Notes: generated by a model not told the origin, from the letters alone. A stretch of 49,053 nucleotides of DNA from Clostridia bacterium (GCA_029055875.1 JAIDCJ010000009.1:1-49053); one strand, 5' to 3'. Positions 1-8,819 are shown, numbered from the stretch's first letter. Numbers and translations: made by a program.

Positions 1-2
1 AT

Positions 3-40
3 AAAAAGCCGCACGGCGCATATGCGCCGTGCGGCTTTTT
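3..40. terminator. Bidirectional intrinsic terminator after gpmI
   Basis: A perfect palindrome with a GC-rich stem (GCCGCACGGCGCA and its complement) is flanked by A5 on the left and T7 on the right. It can therefore end transcription from either side. The gpmI stop codon lies 11 bp to the right, so on the minus strand this is the gpmI terminator. Confidence 0.93.
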
Positions 41-50
41 TTCGTTTCGA

Positions 51-1604
51 TTATTTCACAATCAAGCTCTTGCCTGTCATTTCCTTGGGAACGGGGAGAT
101 TCATAAGCTCCAAAAGCGTGGGGGCGAGGTCGGCAAGTACGCCGTCCTGTCTCAGCGTCACGTTCTTGTACTCCTCGGAAACGAGTACCACGGGCACGGG
201 GTTGGTGGTGTGCGCCGTGAAGGGGGAGCCGTCCGTATCGAGCATCTTATCCGCGTTGCCGTGGTCGGCGGTGAGGAGCGCGCTTCCGCCCATGGAAAGA
301 ATTTTATCTACTACCTTCTGCACGCATTCGTCCACCGTGTGCACTGCCTTGACTGCCGCAGGAATCACACCCGTGTGACCTACCATGTCGCAGTTGGCGA
401 AGTTCAAAATCATTGCGTCGTACTCGCCTGTGGAAAGCTCTTCAAGCACCTTGTCGGTGACTTCGTAAGCGGACATTTCGGGCTGTAAATCGTAGGTTGC
501 AACCTTGGGGGAATTGACGAGCACGCGCACCTCGTCCTTGTTGGGTGCTTCCACGCCGCCGTTGAAGAAGAAGGTAACGTGTGCATACTTTTCCGTTTCC
601 GCAATGCGGAGCTGCTTTTTGCCGAGTTTGGCAAGATATTCGCCGAGCGTATTATCCATGCTCTGCTTGGGGAATGCAATGGACACGTTGGAAAACGCCG
701 CGTCGTACACGGTGAAGCAGACGTAAACGGGAGCAAGATAGCCCGTCTTGCGCTCGAACGGCGTGCCCTTGGGTACGATAAAATCTTTCTCGGTAAAGGC
801 GCGGGTGATTTCGCGCGCTCTGTCGGGACGGAAGTTGAAGAAGATCACGCTGTCGCCTTTGCCCACGCGCGCAACCGGTTTTCCGCAGCGCGTAATATTG
901 GTGGGGAGTACGAACTCGTCCGTAACGCCCTGCGCGTAAGAATCTTCAAGCGCTTTCACGGGATCGTCCGCTTGCACGCCGTTGCCGAGCGTGAGCATAT
1001 CGTAGGCTTTCTCTACTCTGTTCCAGTTGTTGTCGCGGTCCATGGAATAATATCTGCCCGAGAGCGATGCGATTTTTCCGTAGCCGAGCTCCTTCATTTT
1101 AGCTTGCAACTCTTTCACGAACTCCACGCCCGAGGTGGGGGAGACGTCGCGCCCGTCCATAAAGCAGTGAACGTACGCCTGCGGCACGCCGCGCTTTTTC
1201 GCCATTTCAAGAAGCGCATAGAGGTGCGTGATATGGCTGTGTACGCCGCCGTCGGAAAGGAGCCCCCACAGGTGCAGCTTCTTGCCTTTTTTCATGGCGT
1301 TGTCCATTGCCTCTATGAGTGCGCGGTTTTTATAGAAGCTGCCCTCTTCGATTGCCTTGGTGATTTTAGTCAAGTCCTGATAGACGATTCTGCCCGCGCC
1401 CATATTGAGATGCCCGACCTCGGAGTTTCCCATCTGTCCGTCGGGAAGTCCCACCGAAAGCCCGCTTGCGCCGAGCGTCGCGGAAGGGTAGTTGTTTCTG
1501 AGCGCGGTCACGTTCTTGCTTCCGTCCATAGAAATGGCGTTGCCGTTTCCGTCGGCGTTCAGTCCGTAACCGTCCATAATGATAATTGCGTAAGGTGTTT
1601 TCAT
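51..1604 (-). CDS. gpmI: 2,3-bisphosphoglycerate-independent phosphoglycerate mutase
   Basis: This enzyme interconverts 3- and 2-phosphoglycerate in lower glycolysis using two metal ions and a phosphoserine intermediate, in the cytosol. The 517-residue product has the usual family length. It starts with the metal-site motif MDGYGLN, carries the catalytic serine in NSEVGH (Ser61), and has the C-terminal metal motif TADHGNADK. The start is the ATG at 1604, because GAGGT lies 8 nt upstream; the open frame continues 20 codons further but those lie over the promoter. It has its own promoter and terminator. pgk and tpiA lie upstream on the same strand, so this is a dispersed lower-glycolysis cluster. 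Confidence 0.97.
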   Translation of the reverse strand: MKTPYAIIIMDGYGLNADGNGNAISMDGSKNVTALRNNYPSATLGASGLSVGLPDGQMGNSEVGHLNMGAGRIVYQDLTKITKAIEEGSFYKNRALIEAMDNAMKKGKKLHLWGLLSDGGVHSHITHLYALLEMAKKRGVPQAYVHCFMDGRDVSPTSGVEFVKELQAKMKELGYGKIASLSGRYYSMDRDNNWNRVEKAYDMLTLGNGVQADDPVKALEDSYAQGVTDEFVLPTNITRCGKPVARVGKGDSVIFFNFRPDRAREITRAFTEKDFIVPKGTPFERKTGYLAPVYVCFTVYDAAFSNVSIAFPKQSMDNTLGEYLAKLGKKQLRIAETEKYAHVTFFFNGGVEAPNKDEVRVLVNSPKVATYDLQPEMSAYEVTDKVLEELSTGEYDAMILNFANCDMVGHTGVIPAAVKAVHTVDECVQKVVDKILSMGGSALLTADHGNADKMLDTDGSPFTAHTTNPVPVVLVSEEYKNVTLRQDGVLADLAPTLLELMNLPVPKEMTGKSLIVK

Positions 1605-1631
1605 ATTTGTACCTCGTTTATTCTTTCCTTT

Positions 1632-1660
1632 ATTATATATCCGTTTACAAAATTTGGCAA
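1632..1660 (-). promoter_or_regulatory. Sigma-A promoter of gpmI
   Basis: On the minus strand TTGCCA (1660-1655), a 17-bp spacer and TATAAT (1637-1632) precede gpmI. The start of transcription would fall about 20-25 nt before the ribosome binding site. Confidence 0.75.
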
Positions 1661-1701
1661 GCACAGGGGGCGTTCAAAATTTATTTTTTTTGGAAAAAGA
1701 C

Positions 1702-1729
1702 TTGACAAGCGGTAGGGGAGTATTATAAT
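1702..1729 (+). promoter_or_regulatory. Consensus sigma-A promoter
   Basis: TTGACA (1702-1707), 16 bp, and TATAAT (1724-1729) give a perfect-consensus pair driving the small membrane-protein gene at 1761. An AAAGGAG ribosome site follows. It is divergent from the gpmI promoter about 40 bp away. Confidence 0.85.
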
Positions 1730-1760
1730 GAATTTAACAATATTAACAAAGGAGAAACAA

Positions 1761-1985
1761 ATGAAAACAGCGGCAAAGGTATTTATTATTCTTGCAATGA
1801 TTTTCGGATGTATCGCAATCCTTCCTCTCATTTTCGGCGGCATTACGCTTTCTAAGTTGAACAAAGCACAGTCTGCTTCCGAACTGACGGTTTGGGGAAT
1901 CCTCGATATTTTCTTCTGTGGATTAATCGGCGGCATCTTAGTTCTTTGCATTAAAGACGAAGATTTGCAACCCAAACAGAACTAA
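1761..1985 (+). CDS. Small two-helix membrane protein, function unknown
   Basis: The product has 74 residues and consists almost entirely of two hydrophobic segments (about residues 4-27 and 45-65) joined by a short polar loop with SKLNKAQ. It ends in a charged tail. The start at 1761 is set by AAAGGAG 7 nt upstream; an earlier ATG at 1728 overlaps the promoter -10 box and cannot be used. The gene is a single transcription unit with its own consensus promoter and terminator, and it lies antisense between tpiA and gpmI. I do not recognise a specific family. It resembles small integral membrane proteins of the DUF4190 type in size and layout only. Confidence 0.75.
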   Translation: MKTAAKVFIILAMIFGCIAILPLIFGGITLSKLNKAQSASELTVWGILDIFFCGLIGGILVLCIKDEDLQPKQN

Positions 1986-1996
1986 CAAAAAAGAAG

Positions 1997-2025
1997 ACCG
2001 CGCCTTGGGCGCGGTTTTCTTTTTG
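1997..2025. terminator. Bidirectional intrinsic terminator
   Basis: ACCGCGCC (1997-2004) and GGCGCGGT (2008-2015) form an 8-bp stem with a TTG loop. T-rich sequence follows on the plus strand and A-rich sequence precedes it. It ends the small membrane-protein gene and, from the other side, tpiA. Confidence 0.88.
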
Positions 2026-2039
2026 TTTGGATTATGCAA

Positions 2040-2816
2040 TTATAATAAATCTTTATTGAGCTTTAAGCCCTGTTCGTCGTAGTGGACGATTGCGGAGAAG
2101 TCGGCAGATTTGAGTGATGCGCCGCCGATAAGTCCGCCGTCGATTTCGCTCATAGCCATAAGCTGTTTGCAGTTGCCTGCGTTCATGGAGCCGCCGTATT
2201 GAATGCGTACTTTCTCCGCGCACTTGGGGCAGAACACTTCCGCGCACTTTTTGCGGATATAGCCGATGGTTTCGTTTGCCTGTTCGGCGGTTGCCGTTCT
2301 GCCCGTGCCGATTGCCCATACGGGTTCGTAAGCGATTACGATTTTGGAGATATCGTCGATTCCTTTCATGCCCTCGGTGATTTGGCGGTCAAGCACCTCT
2401 TCCGTCTTGCCCGTTTCGCGCTCTTCAAGCGTTTCGCCGATGCACACGATAGGGGTAAGCCCTGCGGCAAGTGCTGCAAGCGTGCGCTTGTTTACGGTTT
2501 CGTCCGTCTCGCCGAAGTATTGACGGCGTTCGCTGTGACCGATGATAACGTATTTCACGCCGTACTCTTTGAGCATATCGGCGGAAATTTCGCCCGTGTA
2601 CGCGCCTTTTTCCGCAAAGTGCACGTTCTGTGCACCGAGGGCGATATTGCTGCCTTTTAAGGCTTCCGCCACGGCGGGAATATCGATTGCGGGCACGCAG
2701 ACGACGACTTCGCAGTTCGCGTCTTTCACGAGGGGCTTCAATTCGTTCACGAGCTGAACACCCTGTTTCGCGGTATTGTTCATTTTCCAGTTTCCTGCAA
2801 TAATAGGTTTACGCAT
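2040..2816 (-). CDS. tpiA: Triosephosphate isomerase
   Basis: This TIM-barrel enzyme interconverts dihydroxyacetone phosphate and glyceraldehyde 3-phosphate in glycolysis. The 258-residue product has the normal length. The catalytic residues are visible: Lys11 in GNWKMN, His94 in IGHSERR and Glu164 in AYEPVWAIGTG, and the C-terminal phosphate-binding segments QYGGSM and GLIGGASL are present. AGGAG precedes the ATG at 2816. The gene has its own promoter at 2845-2873 and shares a bidirectional terminator with the convergent small gene. pgk upstream and gpmI downstream lie on the same strand, but plus-strand genes separate all three. Confidence 0.98.
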   Translation of the reverse strand: MRKPIIAGNWKMNNTAKQGVQLVNELKPLVKDANCEVVVCVPAIDIPAVAEALKGSNIALGAQNVHFAEKGAYTGEISADMLKEYGVKYVIIGHSERRQYFGETDETVNKRTLAALAAGLTPIVCIGETLEERETGKTEEVLDRQITEGMKGIDDISKIVIAYEPVWAIGTGRTATAEQANETIGYIRKKCAEVFCPKCAEKVRIQYGGSMNAGNCKQLMAMSEIDGGLIGGASLKSADFSAIVHYDEQGLKLNKDLL

Positions 2817-2844
2817 AAAAAACTCCTATAAAATTTTTTCTTTT

Positions 2845-2873
2845 ATTATATCACGCACTCATTAAAAATGCAA
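2845..2873 (-). promoter_or_regulatory. Sigma-A promoter of tpiA
   Basis: On the minus strand TTGCAT (2873-2868), 17 bp, and TATAAT (2850-2845) lie just upstream of the tpiA AGGAG site. The promoter starts only 7 bp beyond the end of the xre gene, so xre read-through would also enter tpiA because no terminator is visible between them. Confidence 0.8.
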
Positions 2874-2879
2874 TATTCA

Positions 2880-3083
2880 TTAATCGTTATCTTCAAAAAA
2901 TTCATTATAGGAAATTCCAAAGTATTCAACCAAAAGGACAACGTAGCTCACTTTCGGTTCGTTTACGCCTCTTTCCCAATAATCGATTGCTTTCTGACTT
3001 ACGTGAATCAGCTTTGCAAGTTGTGCCTGCGATAAATTTTTTTCCGTTCGCAGTTCTTTAATTCTCTTACCCACGTTTAACAT
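2880..3083 (-). CDS. XRE-family HTH repressor (small, stand-alone)
   Basis: The 67-residue protein is a single Cro/C1-type helix-turn-helix domain. The recognition region is LSQAQLAKLIHVSQKAIDYWERGVNEP, followed by a short acidic tail. No sensor or dimerisation domain is present, as in many self-regulating toxin-, phage- or stress-associated XRE proteins. The ATG at 3083 has no Shine-Dalgarno sequence. A TATAAT box (3098-3093) lies only 9 nt upstream, so the mRNA probably has almost no leader. The -10 box abuts one of two matching palindromes between this gene and the divergent gene at 3174, which argues that the protein controls both. Low GC and position inside the glycolytic cluster suggest an acquired islet. 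Confidence 0.9.
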   Translation of the reverse strand: MLNVGKRIKELRTEKNLSQAQLAKLIHVSQKAIDYWERGVNEPKVSYVVLLVEYFGISYNEFFEDND

Positions 3084-3092
3084 AACAAAAAA

Positions 3093-3148
3093 ATTATAGA
3101 AGAAATCTTCTTAAAATAATTGACAAAGAAGAAATCTTCTTGTATAAT
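3093..3148. promoter_or_regulatory. Divergent promoter region with two palindromic operators
   Basis: Two copies of the same inverted repeat are present: AGAAGA-AA-TCTTCT at 3098-3111, and the longer AAGAAGA-AA-TCTTCTT at 3126-3141. Their centres are 29 bp apart, close to three helical turns. The rightward promoter is TTGACA (3120-3125), 17 bp, TATAAT (3143-3148), and the second palindrome fills its spacer. The leftward TATAAT (3098-3093) overlaps the first palindrome. This is a classic repressor arrangement; the adjacent XRE protein is the obvious ligand. Confidence 0.88.
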
Positions 3149-3173
3149 CATGTCGAAAACAAAGGGGATAAAT

Positions 3174-3857
3174 ATGGATTTTTTAGAATTTGTAAGAAAT
3201 AATGAAATAGAAATACGCAATAACAGAATTTATAAACGGTATTATCTTGATAATTCGTATGCAGATCCCGATTGTTATGTTTACGAAATACAGGATACTC
3301 ACAATATGGTGGGATTTGATCAAAAATTTTGGGTTAAAGAGTACGGCAGAATCACCGATTATATTCTTGTTATAGATTATAATGTGGTGGGAGATATTTT
3401 TGGATATAAAGTAAAAAAAGGCTTTGAAGAGAAAGAAGTTGGTTTTCTTTATAGGATATATGGCAGTAGTGGAGAATATTATAAATTTCAACCTTCTTTT
3501 GAAGAAAAACCTATTATGCAGGAAACTCCTGTAACGTATTCTTCATCTTCAAGTTCTTCGAGTAGTTATGGAGTTGATAGTACTGTATGGGGTGTTGGTT
3601 TTATAAGGTTTATTCTTCCTTTTGTAGCTTTTTTTCAAGTGTTATATTATTTAAGAAATCATGTAAGCTATGACGACAAAGACGATTTTGTTGTGTCTTT
3701 TTGGTTGGGGGTGGGATTTGGATTGGTTTTTGCTTTGGCGGGTATATTGACAACGTCACTAAATGGCGTATCCATTGCAATAATATTAAGTGTTGCGGCT
3801 TGGGGATTTTGCAATATACTAAATGTAATAATAGGTATTATTTGGAAGGTTAAATAA
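3174..3857 (+). CDS. XRE-controlled membrane protein, function unknown
   Basis: The 227-residue product has a soluble, Tyr/Asp-rich N-terminal region (about residues 1-120) and a pure serine linker near residues 124-132. Three hydrophobic segments follow in the last 90 residues (about 143-160, 175-195 and 200-225). The start is ATG 3174 with AGGGG upstream. The in-frame ATG at 3150 starts 2 nt after the -10 box, before any transcript can begin. Base composition is strikingly AT-rich compared with the neighbouring genes, which suggests recent acquisition together with xre. I do not recognise the family. The predicted operator in its promoter suggests it is silent until XRE is released. Confidence 0.8.
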   Translation: MDFLEFVRNNEIEIRNNRIYKRYYLDNSYADPDCYVYEIQDTHNMVGFDQKFWVKEYGRITDYILVIDYNVVGDIFGYKVKKGFEEKEVGFLYRIYGSSGEYYKFQPSFEEKPIMQETPVTYSSSSSSSSSYGVDSTVWGVGFIRFILPFVAFFQVLYYLRNHVSYDDKDDFVVSFWLGVGFGLVFALAGILTTSLNGVSIAIILSVAAWGFCNILNVIIGIIWKVK

Positions 3858-3893
3858 AAAAGTTCCCGAGGGAATTTCCCTCGGGAACTTTTT
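3856..3893. terminator. Bidirectional intrinsic terminator
   Basis: A 13-bp perfect stem, GTTCCCGAGGGAA (3862-3874) and its complement (3876-3888), has a one-base nominal loop. It is flanked by A6 and T5. It ends the 3174 gene and, on the minus strand, pgk. Confidence 0.93.
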
Positions 3894-3905
3894 GTGTTTC
3901 AAGAA

Positions 3906-5210
3906 TTATTTTTCGTTGAGGCAGGCGATACCGGGAAGTACCTTGCCCTCGAAGAGCTCGAGGGAAGCGCCGCCGCCCGTCGAAATGTGGGTAATCTTAT
4001 CTGCAAAGCCGAGCTGCGTGCAAGCCGCCGCAGAGTCGCCGCCGCCGACGATCGTCGTTGCGCCCTTCGCATCTGCAAGTGCCTGCGCTACCGCAATGGT
4101 ACCAGCCGCAAGGGTGGGGTTCTCAAACACACCCATGGGGCCGTTCCAGATAACCGTCTTTGCGCTCTTGATTTTATCCGCATAGAGCTTTCTCGTCTTT
4201 TCGCCGATATCGAGTCCCATCATATCTGCGGGAATGGAATTGGAGGGAACCGTCTTTACGGTTACGGGCGCGTCGATGGGATCGGGGAAGTCCTTCGTGA
4301 TTACCGTGTCTACGGGAAGAAGCAACTCTTTGCCCATTGCTTTTGCCTTTGCAATCATTTCCTTGCAGTAGTCGATTTTCTCGTCGTCCACGAGCGAGGT
4401 GCCAACGCTGCCGCCCTGTGCTTTGAGGAAAGTGTAGGCCATGCCGCCGCCGATAATCAGCGTATCGCATTTTTCAAGCAGGTTAGAAATAACGTTGAGC
4501 TTATCCGCAACCTTTGCACCGCCTAAGATTGCAACGAAGGGGTGGGTGGGGTGGTCGAGCGAATCTGCCATCACGGTGAGCTCTTTCTCAATGAGGAAGC
4601 CGCATACGGCGGTTTTCACAAGGCCGTATTCCACGATTGCCGCTGTGGAAGCGTGGGAGCGGTGCGCCGTGCCGAACGCGTCGTTTACGTAGATATCGCA
4701 GTAGGAAGCGAGCTTCTTGCAGAATTCTTCTTCCTTCTTCTCTTCTTCCCAATGGAAGCGGAGGTTTTCAAGAAGTACGCATTCGCCCTCTTTGCAAGCC
4801 GCAACTTTTGCCTGCGCGTCTTTGCCGATAACGTCGGTTGCAAAGGTTACTTTGTTTCCGAGCAGCTCGTTGAGGCGTTTTGCAACGGGAGCGAGGGTGA
4901 GCTTTTTCGGCTCGTCCTTCTTTGCCTTTTCAATGATAGCTTCGGCAGTCGTTTCGCCTGCTTCTACCTTTTTCTTATCCTTTTTGTTGAGCTTTACCTC
5001 GTCCGAGAAAATGGAGTGGGGTTTGCCCATATGCGAGCAGAGGGTAATCTTTGCGCCGTGCTCCATTAAGTATTTGATGGTGGGAAGCGCGCCGATAATA
5101 CGGTTTTCGTCGGTGATTGCGCCGTCCTTCATGGGAACGTTGAAATCGCAGCGGACGAGTACCCGTTTGCCCTTTAAGTCTTTGAGGTCTTTTACGGTCA
5201 GTTTGTTCAT
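3906..5210 (-). CDS. pgk: Phosphoglycerate kinase
   Basis: This enzyme makes ATP from 1,3-bisphosphoglycerate in glycolysis. The N-terminal substrate domain has VRCDFNVP and the SHMGKP loop. The C-terminal nucleotide domain has [16 protein letters not shown] and GGGDSAAA. The 434-residue length exceeds the usual 390-420. The excess is a lysine/glutamate-rich insertion at about residues 67-100, between SHMGKP and the conserved LAPVAKRL segment. The start is ATG 5210, preceded by AGGAG; the open frame extends 22 codons further but over the promoter. The gene is divergent from the str cluster, and gap is not next to it. Confidence 0.97.
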   Translation of the reverse strand: MNKLTVKDLKDLKGKRVLVRCDFNVPMKDGAITDENRIIGALPTIKYLMEHGAKITLCSHMGKPHSIFSDEVKLNKKDKKKVEAGETTAEAIIEKAKKDEPKKLTLAPVAKRLNELLGNKVTFATDVIGKDAQAKVAACKEGECVLLENLRFHWEEEKKEEEFCKKLASYCDIYVNDAFGTAHRSHASTAAIVEYGLVKTAVCGFLIEKELTVMADSLDHPTHPFVAILGGAKVADKLNVISNLLEKCDTLIIGGGMAYTFLKAQGGSVGTSLVDDEKIDYCKEMIAKAKAMGKELLLPVDTVITKDFPDPIDAPVTVKTVPSNSIPADMMGLDIGEKTRKLYADKIKSAKTVIWNGPMGVFENPTLAAGTIAVAQALADAKGATTIVGGGDSAAACTQLGFADKITHISTGGGASLELFEGKVLPGIACLNEK

Positions 5211-5247
5211 GGATTTATAACTCCTTTTATATGAAAATTCTTCCAAT

Positions 5248-5276
5248 ATCATAAAACTTTTTGAAAAATTTGTCAA
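5248..5276 (-). promoter_or_regulatory. Sigma-A promoter of pgk
   Basis: On the minus strand TTGACA (5276-5271), 17 bp, and TATGAT (5253-5248) precede pgk. It is back to back with the rpsL promoter, about 55 bp away. Confidence 0.8.
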
Positions 5277-5330
5277 TACTCACCGCGTAGAATTTCTTTG
5301 ATTTTTTATAAAAATATTATTGAAATTCAT

Positions 5331-5483
5331 TTGACAAAAAACGGGGCGTTTGGTAGAATATTCTTTGTCTGTAAAAGGGCGCATTTTTTCGTGCGCAAAA
5401 AAACTTTTACGGCAAGGACGAGCTTCTTTCAGCCGTTTTGCGGCTTTGAGAATATTCCGGAATAAGAACAAGGAGGAAACAAG
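5331..5483 (+). promoter_or_regulatory. str-operon promoter and structured rpsL leader
   Basis: TTGACA (5331-5336), 17 bp, and TAGAAT (5354-5359) form the promoter. The leader of about 118 nt can fold into a compound hairpin, with GTAAAAG (5371-5377) pairing to CTTTTAC (5404-5410) and an inner GCGCA/TGCGC stem. A second hairpin, AGCCG/CGGCT (5431-5445), and the palindrome ATTCCGGAAT (5454-5463) follow. AGGAGG precedes the rpsL start. No terminator is evident within the leader. Confidence 0.72.
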
Positions 5484-5855
5484 ATGCCTACGATCAACCA
5501 ACTCATTAAGAAAGGCAGAGAAAAGGAAGCTTTCAAATCGAAGAGCCCCATTCTCGATAGATGCCCCCAAAAGCGCGGCGTTTGCCTTTCGGTTACGACG
5601 ACTTCCCCCAAGAAGCCTAACTCGGCTCTTCGGAAAATCGCGAGAGTTCGTTTGACCAACAAGCAGGAAGGTACGGTGTACATTCCCGGTGAAGGTCACA
5701 ACTTGCAGGAGCACAGCTCCGTGCTCATTCGCGGCGGAAGAGTTAAGGATCTGCCCGGCGTGCGTTACCACATCATTCGCGGCGCACTCGATACGGCAGG
5801 CGTTGCTAAGCGGAAACAGTCCCGCAGCAAGTACGGCGCAAAACGCCCTAAGTAA
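5484..5855 (+). CDS. rpsL: 30S ribosomal protein S12
   Basis: S12 sits at the decoding centre of the small ribosomal subunit. The 123-residue product has the normal length and begins MPTINQLI. The decoding-loop motif [16 protein letters not shown] and the later motif [12 protein letters not shown] include the lysines where streptomycin-resistance changes occur; both appear wild type. It is first in the str cluster, with a strong AGGAGG site. A 196-bp spacer rich in hairpins separates it from rpsG, longer than in most Bacillota. Confidence 0.98.
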   Translation: MPTINQLIKKGREKEAFKSKSPILDRCPQKRGVCLSVTTTSPKKPNSALRKIARVRLTNKQEGTVYIPGEGHNLQEHSSVLIRGGRVKDLPGVRYHIIRGALDTAGVAKRKQSRSKYGAKRPK

Positions 5856-6026
5856 TTCACAAAACGTTTCGTGAATTAGTCCCACTACTTATTTCGGAAT
5901 ATTACCCGAAGAAGTAGGCAGTATCCCCCGCAAGGGAGAGAAGGTTTGCTACCTTAATATAAGGTGTGCAATAGCTTTATTGAAGGGTGGCTTTCATAAA
6001 GGAAAGCCCTCGCGGAAAAAGTCCGC
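5854..6026 (+). promoter_or_regulatory. Hairpin-rich rpsL-rpsG intercistronic RNA
   Basis: At least six successive stems can form. They are AATTCAC/GTGAATT (5854-5877), CTACTT plus TTCGG pairing with CCGAA plus AAGTAG (5885-5917), AAGGT/ACCTT (5941-5954), CAATA/TATTG (5969-5982), GGCTTTC/GAAAGCC (5989-6008) and GCGGA/TCCGC (6012-6026). ACCTT (5951-5955) can pair either with AAGGT upstream or with AAGGT at 5961-5965, which gives two exclusive folds. In E. coli, S7 represses its operon by binding the S12-S7 spacer. A similar role here is inference. Confidence 0.6.
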
Positions 6027-6051
6027 AAAACTAAAAAGGAGGATTCTTAAT

Positions 6052-6522
6052 ATGCCCAGAAGAGGGAAAGTTCCCAAGAGAGACGTTCTGCCCGATCCTA
6101 TGTACGGCAGCAAGGTTGTAACCAAGCTTATCAACCAAATCATGCTTGACGGCGAGAAGAGCGTTGCGCAAAAGATCGTTTACGATGCATTTGCGTATAT
6201 GGGAGAAAAAATGAATATGGACCCGATGGAGATCTTCAAACAGGCGCTTGGTAACATTACGCCTATGGTCGAAGTCAAAGCAAGACGTGTCGGCGGTGCA
6301 AACTATCAGGTGCCCGTCGAAATCCGTCCCGAACGCCGTCAGACGCTTGCCATCCGCTGGCTCGTCATTAACACGAGAAAGCGCAGCGAGCGCGAGATGA
6401 GCAAAAAGCTCGCCGCAGAGCTCATGGATGCTTATAACAACACGGGCGGCTCGGTGAAAAAGAAGGAGGATACGCACAGAATGGCGGAAGCGAACAAGGC
6501 GTTCGCGCACTTCAGATTCTGA
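6052..6522 (+). CDS. rpsG: 30S ribosomal protein S7
   Basis: S7 nucleates assembly of the 30S head by binding the 3' domain of 16S rRNA. The 156-residue product has the usual length. It begins [10 protein letters not shown] and contains the family segments [18 protein letters not shown] and [16 protein letters not shown]. The start at 6052 is set by AAGGAGG 10 nt upstream; a longer frame from 5980 would run through the hairpin spacer and is not the gene. fusA follows after 12 nt, so the two are co-transcribed. Confidence 0.98.
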   Translation: MPRRGKVPKRDVLPDPMYGSKVVTKLINQIMLDGEKSVAQKIVYDAFAYMGEKMNMDPMEIFKQALGNITPMVEVKARRVGGANYQVPVEIRPERRQTLAIRWLVINTRKRSEREMSKKLAAELMDAYNNTGGSVKKKEDTHRMAEANKAFAHFRF

Positions 6523-6534
6523 GCGGAATAAGTT

Positions 6535-8619
6535 ATGGCAAGAGAATACGATTTAGCTCATACGAGAAACTTCGGTATCATGGCGCACATCGACGCCGGA
6601 AAAACCACCACGACCGAGCGTATCTTATTCTATACGGGTAAGACGCACAAGCTCGGCGAAGTGCACGAGGGTGCCGCTACGATGGACTGGATGGTTCAGG
6701 AGCAGGAGCGCGGTATTACGATTACGTCCGCAGCTACCACCTGTATCTGGAAGAACCACCGTTTCAACATCATCGATACGCCGGGACACGTTGACTTCAC
6801 CGTAGAGGTTGAACGTTCGCTCCGCGTACTCGACGGCGCGGTTGCCACCTTCTGCGCGAAGGGCGGCGTAGAACCCCAGTCCGAAACGGTTTGGCGTCAG
6901 GCGGAAACCTACAAGGTTCCCCGTATCGCATACGTCAACAAAATGGATATCAACGGCGCAGACTTCTTCCGCGTAGAGAAAATGATCCGCGAAAGACTCG
7001 GCGCAAATCCCGTTCCCGTTGAACTTCCCATCGGTAAGGAAGAGAACTTCCGCGGGATTATCGACCTCATCAAAATGGAAGCTGAGGTTTACTACGACGA
7101 TTTGGGAAAGGATTTCCGCAAGGAACCCATTCCCGCCGACATGAAGGCCCTCGCAGACGAATACAGAGCCAAGCTCGTTGAGGAAGCTGCTTCCGCAAAC
7201 GACGAACTCATGGAAAAATTCTTCGAGGCAGGCGATTTGACCGAAGAGGAAATTATCGCAGGACTCCGCGAGCGCTGCTTGAGATCGGAAGCAATTCCCA
7301 TGCTCTGCGGTTCTTCCTATAAGAACAAGGGCGTTCAGTTCCTTTTGGACGCGGTGATCCGTTTCCTTCCCAGCCCGCTTGACGTTGCAAGCGTTAAGGG
7401 TACCAACCCCGATACGGGCGCGGAAGAGGAGAGAAAGACTTCGGACGAAGAATATTTCTCCGGCTTAGCGTTCAAAATCGCAACCGACCCGTTCGTCGGC
7501 TCGCTTGCGTACTTCCGCTGCTATTCGGGTAAACTCGAAGCAGGTTCCTACGCTTATAACTCTACCAAAGAGAAGAAGGAGCGCGTAGGCCGTCTCGTTC
7601 AAATGCACTCCAACGAACGCAAGGATATCGACATGATTTATTCGGGCGACATCTGCGCAATCGTAGGTCTTAAAAACACCACGACAGGCGACACGCTCTG
7701 CGACGAGAAACACCCCATCGTCCTCGAGAAGATGGAATTCCCCGAACCCGTTATTCAGCTCTCCTTGGAGCCCAAGACGAAAGCGGGTCAGGAAAAGATG
7801 ACCATGGCGCTCATCAAGCTCGCGGAAGAGGATCCCACGTTCAAGACGTACACTGATCAGGAAACGGGTCAGACGATTATCGCCGGCATGGGCGAGCTGC
7901 ACCTCGACATTATCGTAGACCGTCTGCTTCGTGAATTCCACGTAGAAGCAAACGTCGGCGCACCTCAGGTTGCTTACCGCGAAACCTTCCGCAAGGCGGT
8001 TGACGCAGAGGGTATGTACAAGCGTCAGTCGGGCGGTAAAGGTCAGTACGGTCACTGCAAACTGCACCTCATTCCTCAGGAACCCGGCGCAGGCTACGCG
8101 TTTGAAGATTTGACGGTCGGCGGTTCTATCCCCAAGGAATATATCCCCGCAATCGACAAGGGTATTCAGGAAGCGGCGAAGAACGGTTATCTTGCAGGCT
8201 ACGAGCTCGTAGACTTCAAGGTTCAGGTTTACGACGGAAGCTACCACGAAGTCGACTCCTCGGAAATGGCGTTCAAGATTGCAGGCTCGCTCGGACTTAA
8301 AGACGGTTTGGAGCGCGCAAACGTCGTGCTTCTCGAGCCCATCATGAAGGTTCAGATCATCACTCCCGAAGATTACTTCGGTGATTTGATGGGTAACGTT
8401 TCGGGCCGCCGCGGCACCATCGTCGGAACGGACGATCGGGGCGGTGCGAAGGTCATCGACGCAGAAGTTCCGCTTTCGGAAATGTTCGGTTATGCGACCG
8501 ATTTGCGTTCGCGTACGCAGGGCAGAGGTCAGTTCACCATGCAGTTCGACCACTATTCCGAAGTTCCCAAGAGCGTATCTGAAAAGATTATTACGAGCCG
8601 TGCCCGTAAAAACGCGTAA
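6535..8619 (+). CDS. fusA: Elongation factor G
   Basis: EF-G is the GTPase that drives ribosomal translocation and, with RRF, ribosome recycling. The 694-residue product has all expected parts. The G1 motif is [12 protein letters not shown] near residue 16, switch II is DTPGHVDFT and the G4 motif is NKMD. Domain IV and the C-terminal domains follow, with SGRRG and TQGRGQF. It lies 12 nt after rpsG in the str cluster. Its own Shine-Dalgarno (GAGCGGAATAAGTT) is only moderate, which fits translational coupling to rpsG. A promoter lies between it and tuf. Confidence 0.98.
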   Translation: MAREYDLAHTRNFGIMAHIDAGKTTTTERILFYTGKTHKLGEVHEGAATMDWMVQEQERGITITSAATTCIWKNHRFNIIDTPGHVDFTVEVERSLRVLDGAVATFCAKGGVEPQSETVWRQAETYKVPRIAYVNKMDINGADFFRVEKMIRERLGANPVPVELPIGKEENFRGIIDLIKMEAEVYYDDLGKDFRKEPIPADMKALADEYRAKLVEEAASANDELMEKFFEAGDLTEEEIIAGLRERCLRSEAIPMLCGSSYKNKGVQFLLDAVIRFLPSPLDVASVKGTNPDTGAEEERKTSDEEYFSGLAFKIATDPFVGSLAYFRCYSGKLEAGSYAYNSTKEKKERVGRLVQMHSNERKDIDMIYSGDICAIVGLKNTTTGDTLCDEKHPIVLEKMEFPEPVIQLSLEPKTKAGQEKMTMALIKLAEEDPTFKTYTDQETGQTIIAGMGELHLDIIVDRLLREFHVEANVGAPQVAYRETFRKAVDAEGMYKRQSGGKGQYGHCKLHLIPQEPGAGYAFEDLTVGGSIPKEYIPAIDKGIQEAAKNGYLAGYELVDFKVQVYDGSYHEVDSSEMAFKIAGSLGLKDGLERANVVLLEPIMKVQIITPEDYFGDLMGNVSGRRGTIVGTDDRGGAKVIDAEVPLSEMFGYATDLRSRTQGRGQFTMQFDHYSEVPKSVSEKIITSRARKNA

Positions 8620-8674
8620 ACCGAACGCGTGACAGAAAATTGGAAAAAATTGCAAAAAAACACGTTGCAAAACC

Positions 8675-8703
8675 TTGCAATATTTTTCCGTTTCGGTTAT
8701 AAT
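8675..8703 (+). promoter_or_regulatory. Sigma-A promoter of tuf
   Basis: TTGCAA (8675-8680), 17 bp, and TATAAT (8698-8703) lie in the 200-bp gap between fusA and tuf. The leader would be about 110 nt, ending in CGGAGG before the ATG. The AT-rich region just upstream carries repeated TTGCAA motifs. tuf can thus be expressed apart from the rest of the cluster. Confidence 0.82.
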
Positions 8704-8819
8704 GTTAGAAACAAAGCGTTAAGCTTCGTATCATTCGTTTGATAGATAGCTGCGCTTCCGATGAAAAATCGGAAAAAAGTTATCAAAAAATAAAAAAAAT
8801 TATCGGAGGATTACTCAAA

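Noticed and set aside
7465..8670. 401-codon open frame antisense to fusA
   Set aside because: It is the mirror of a codon-biased essential gene, has no ribosome site, and its translation has no recognisable domain.
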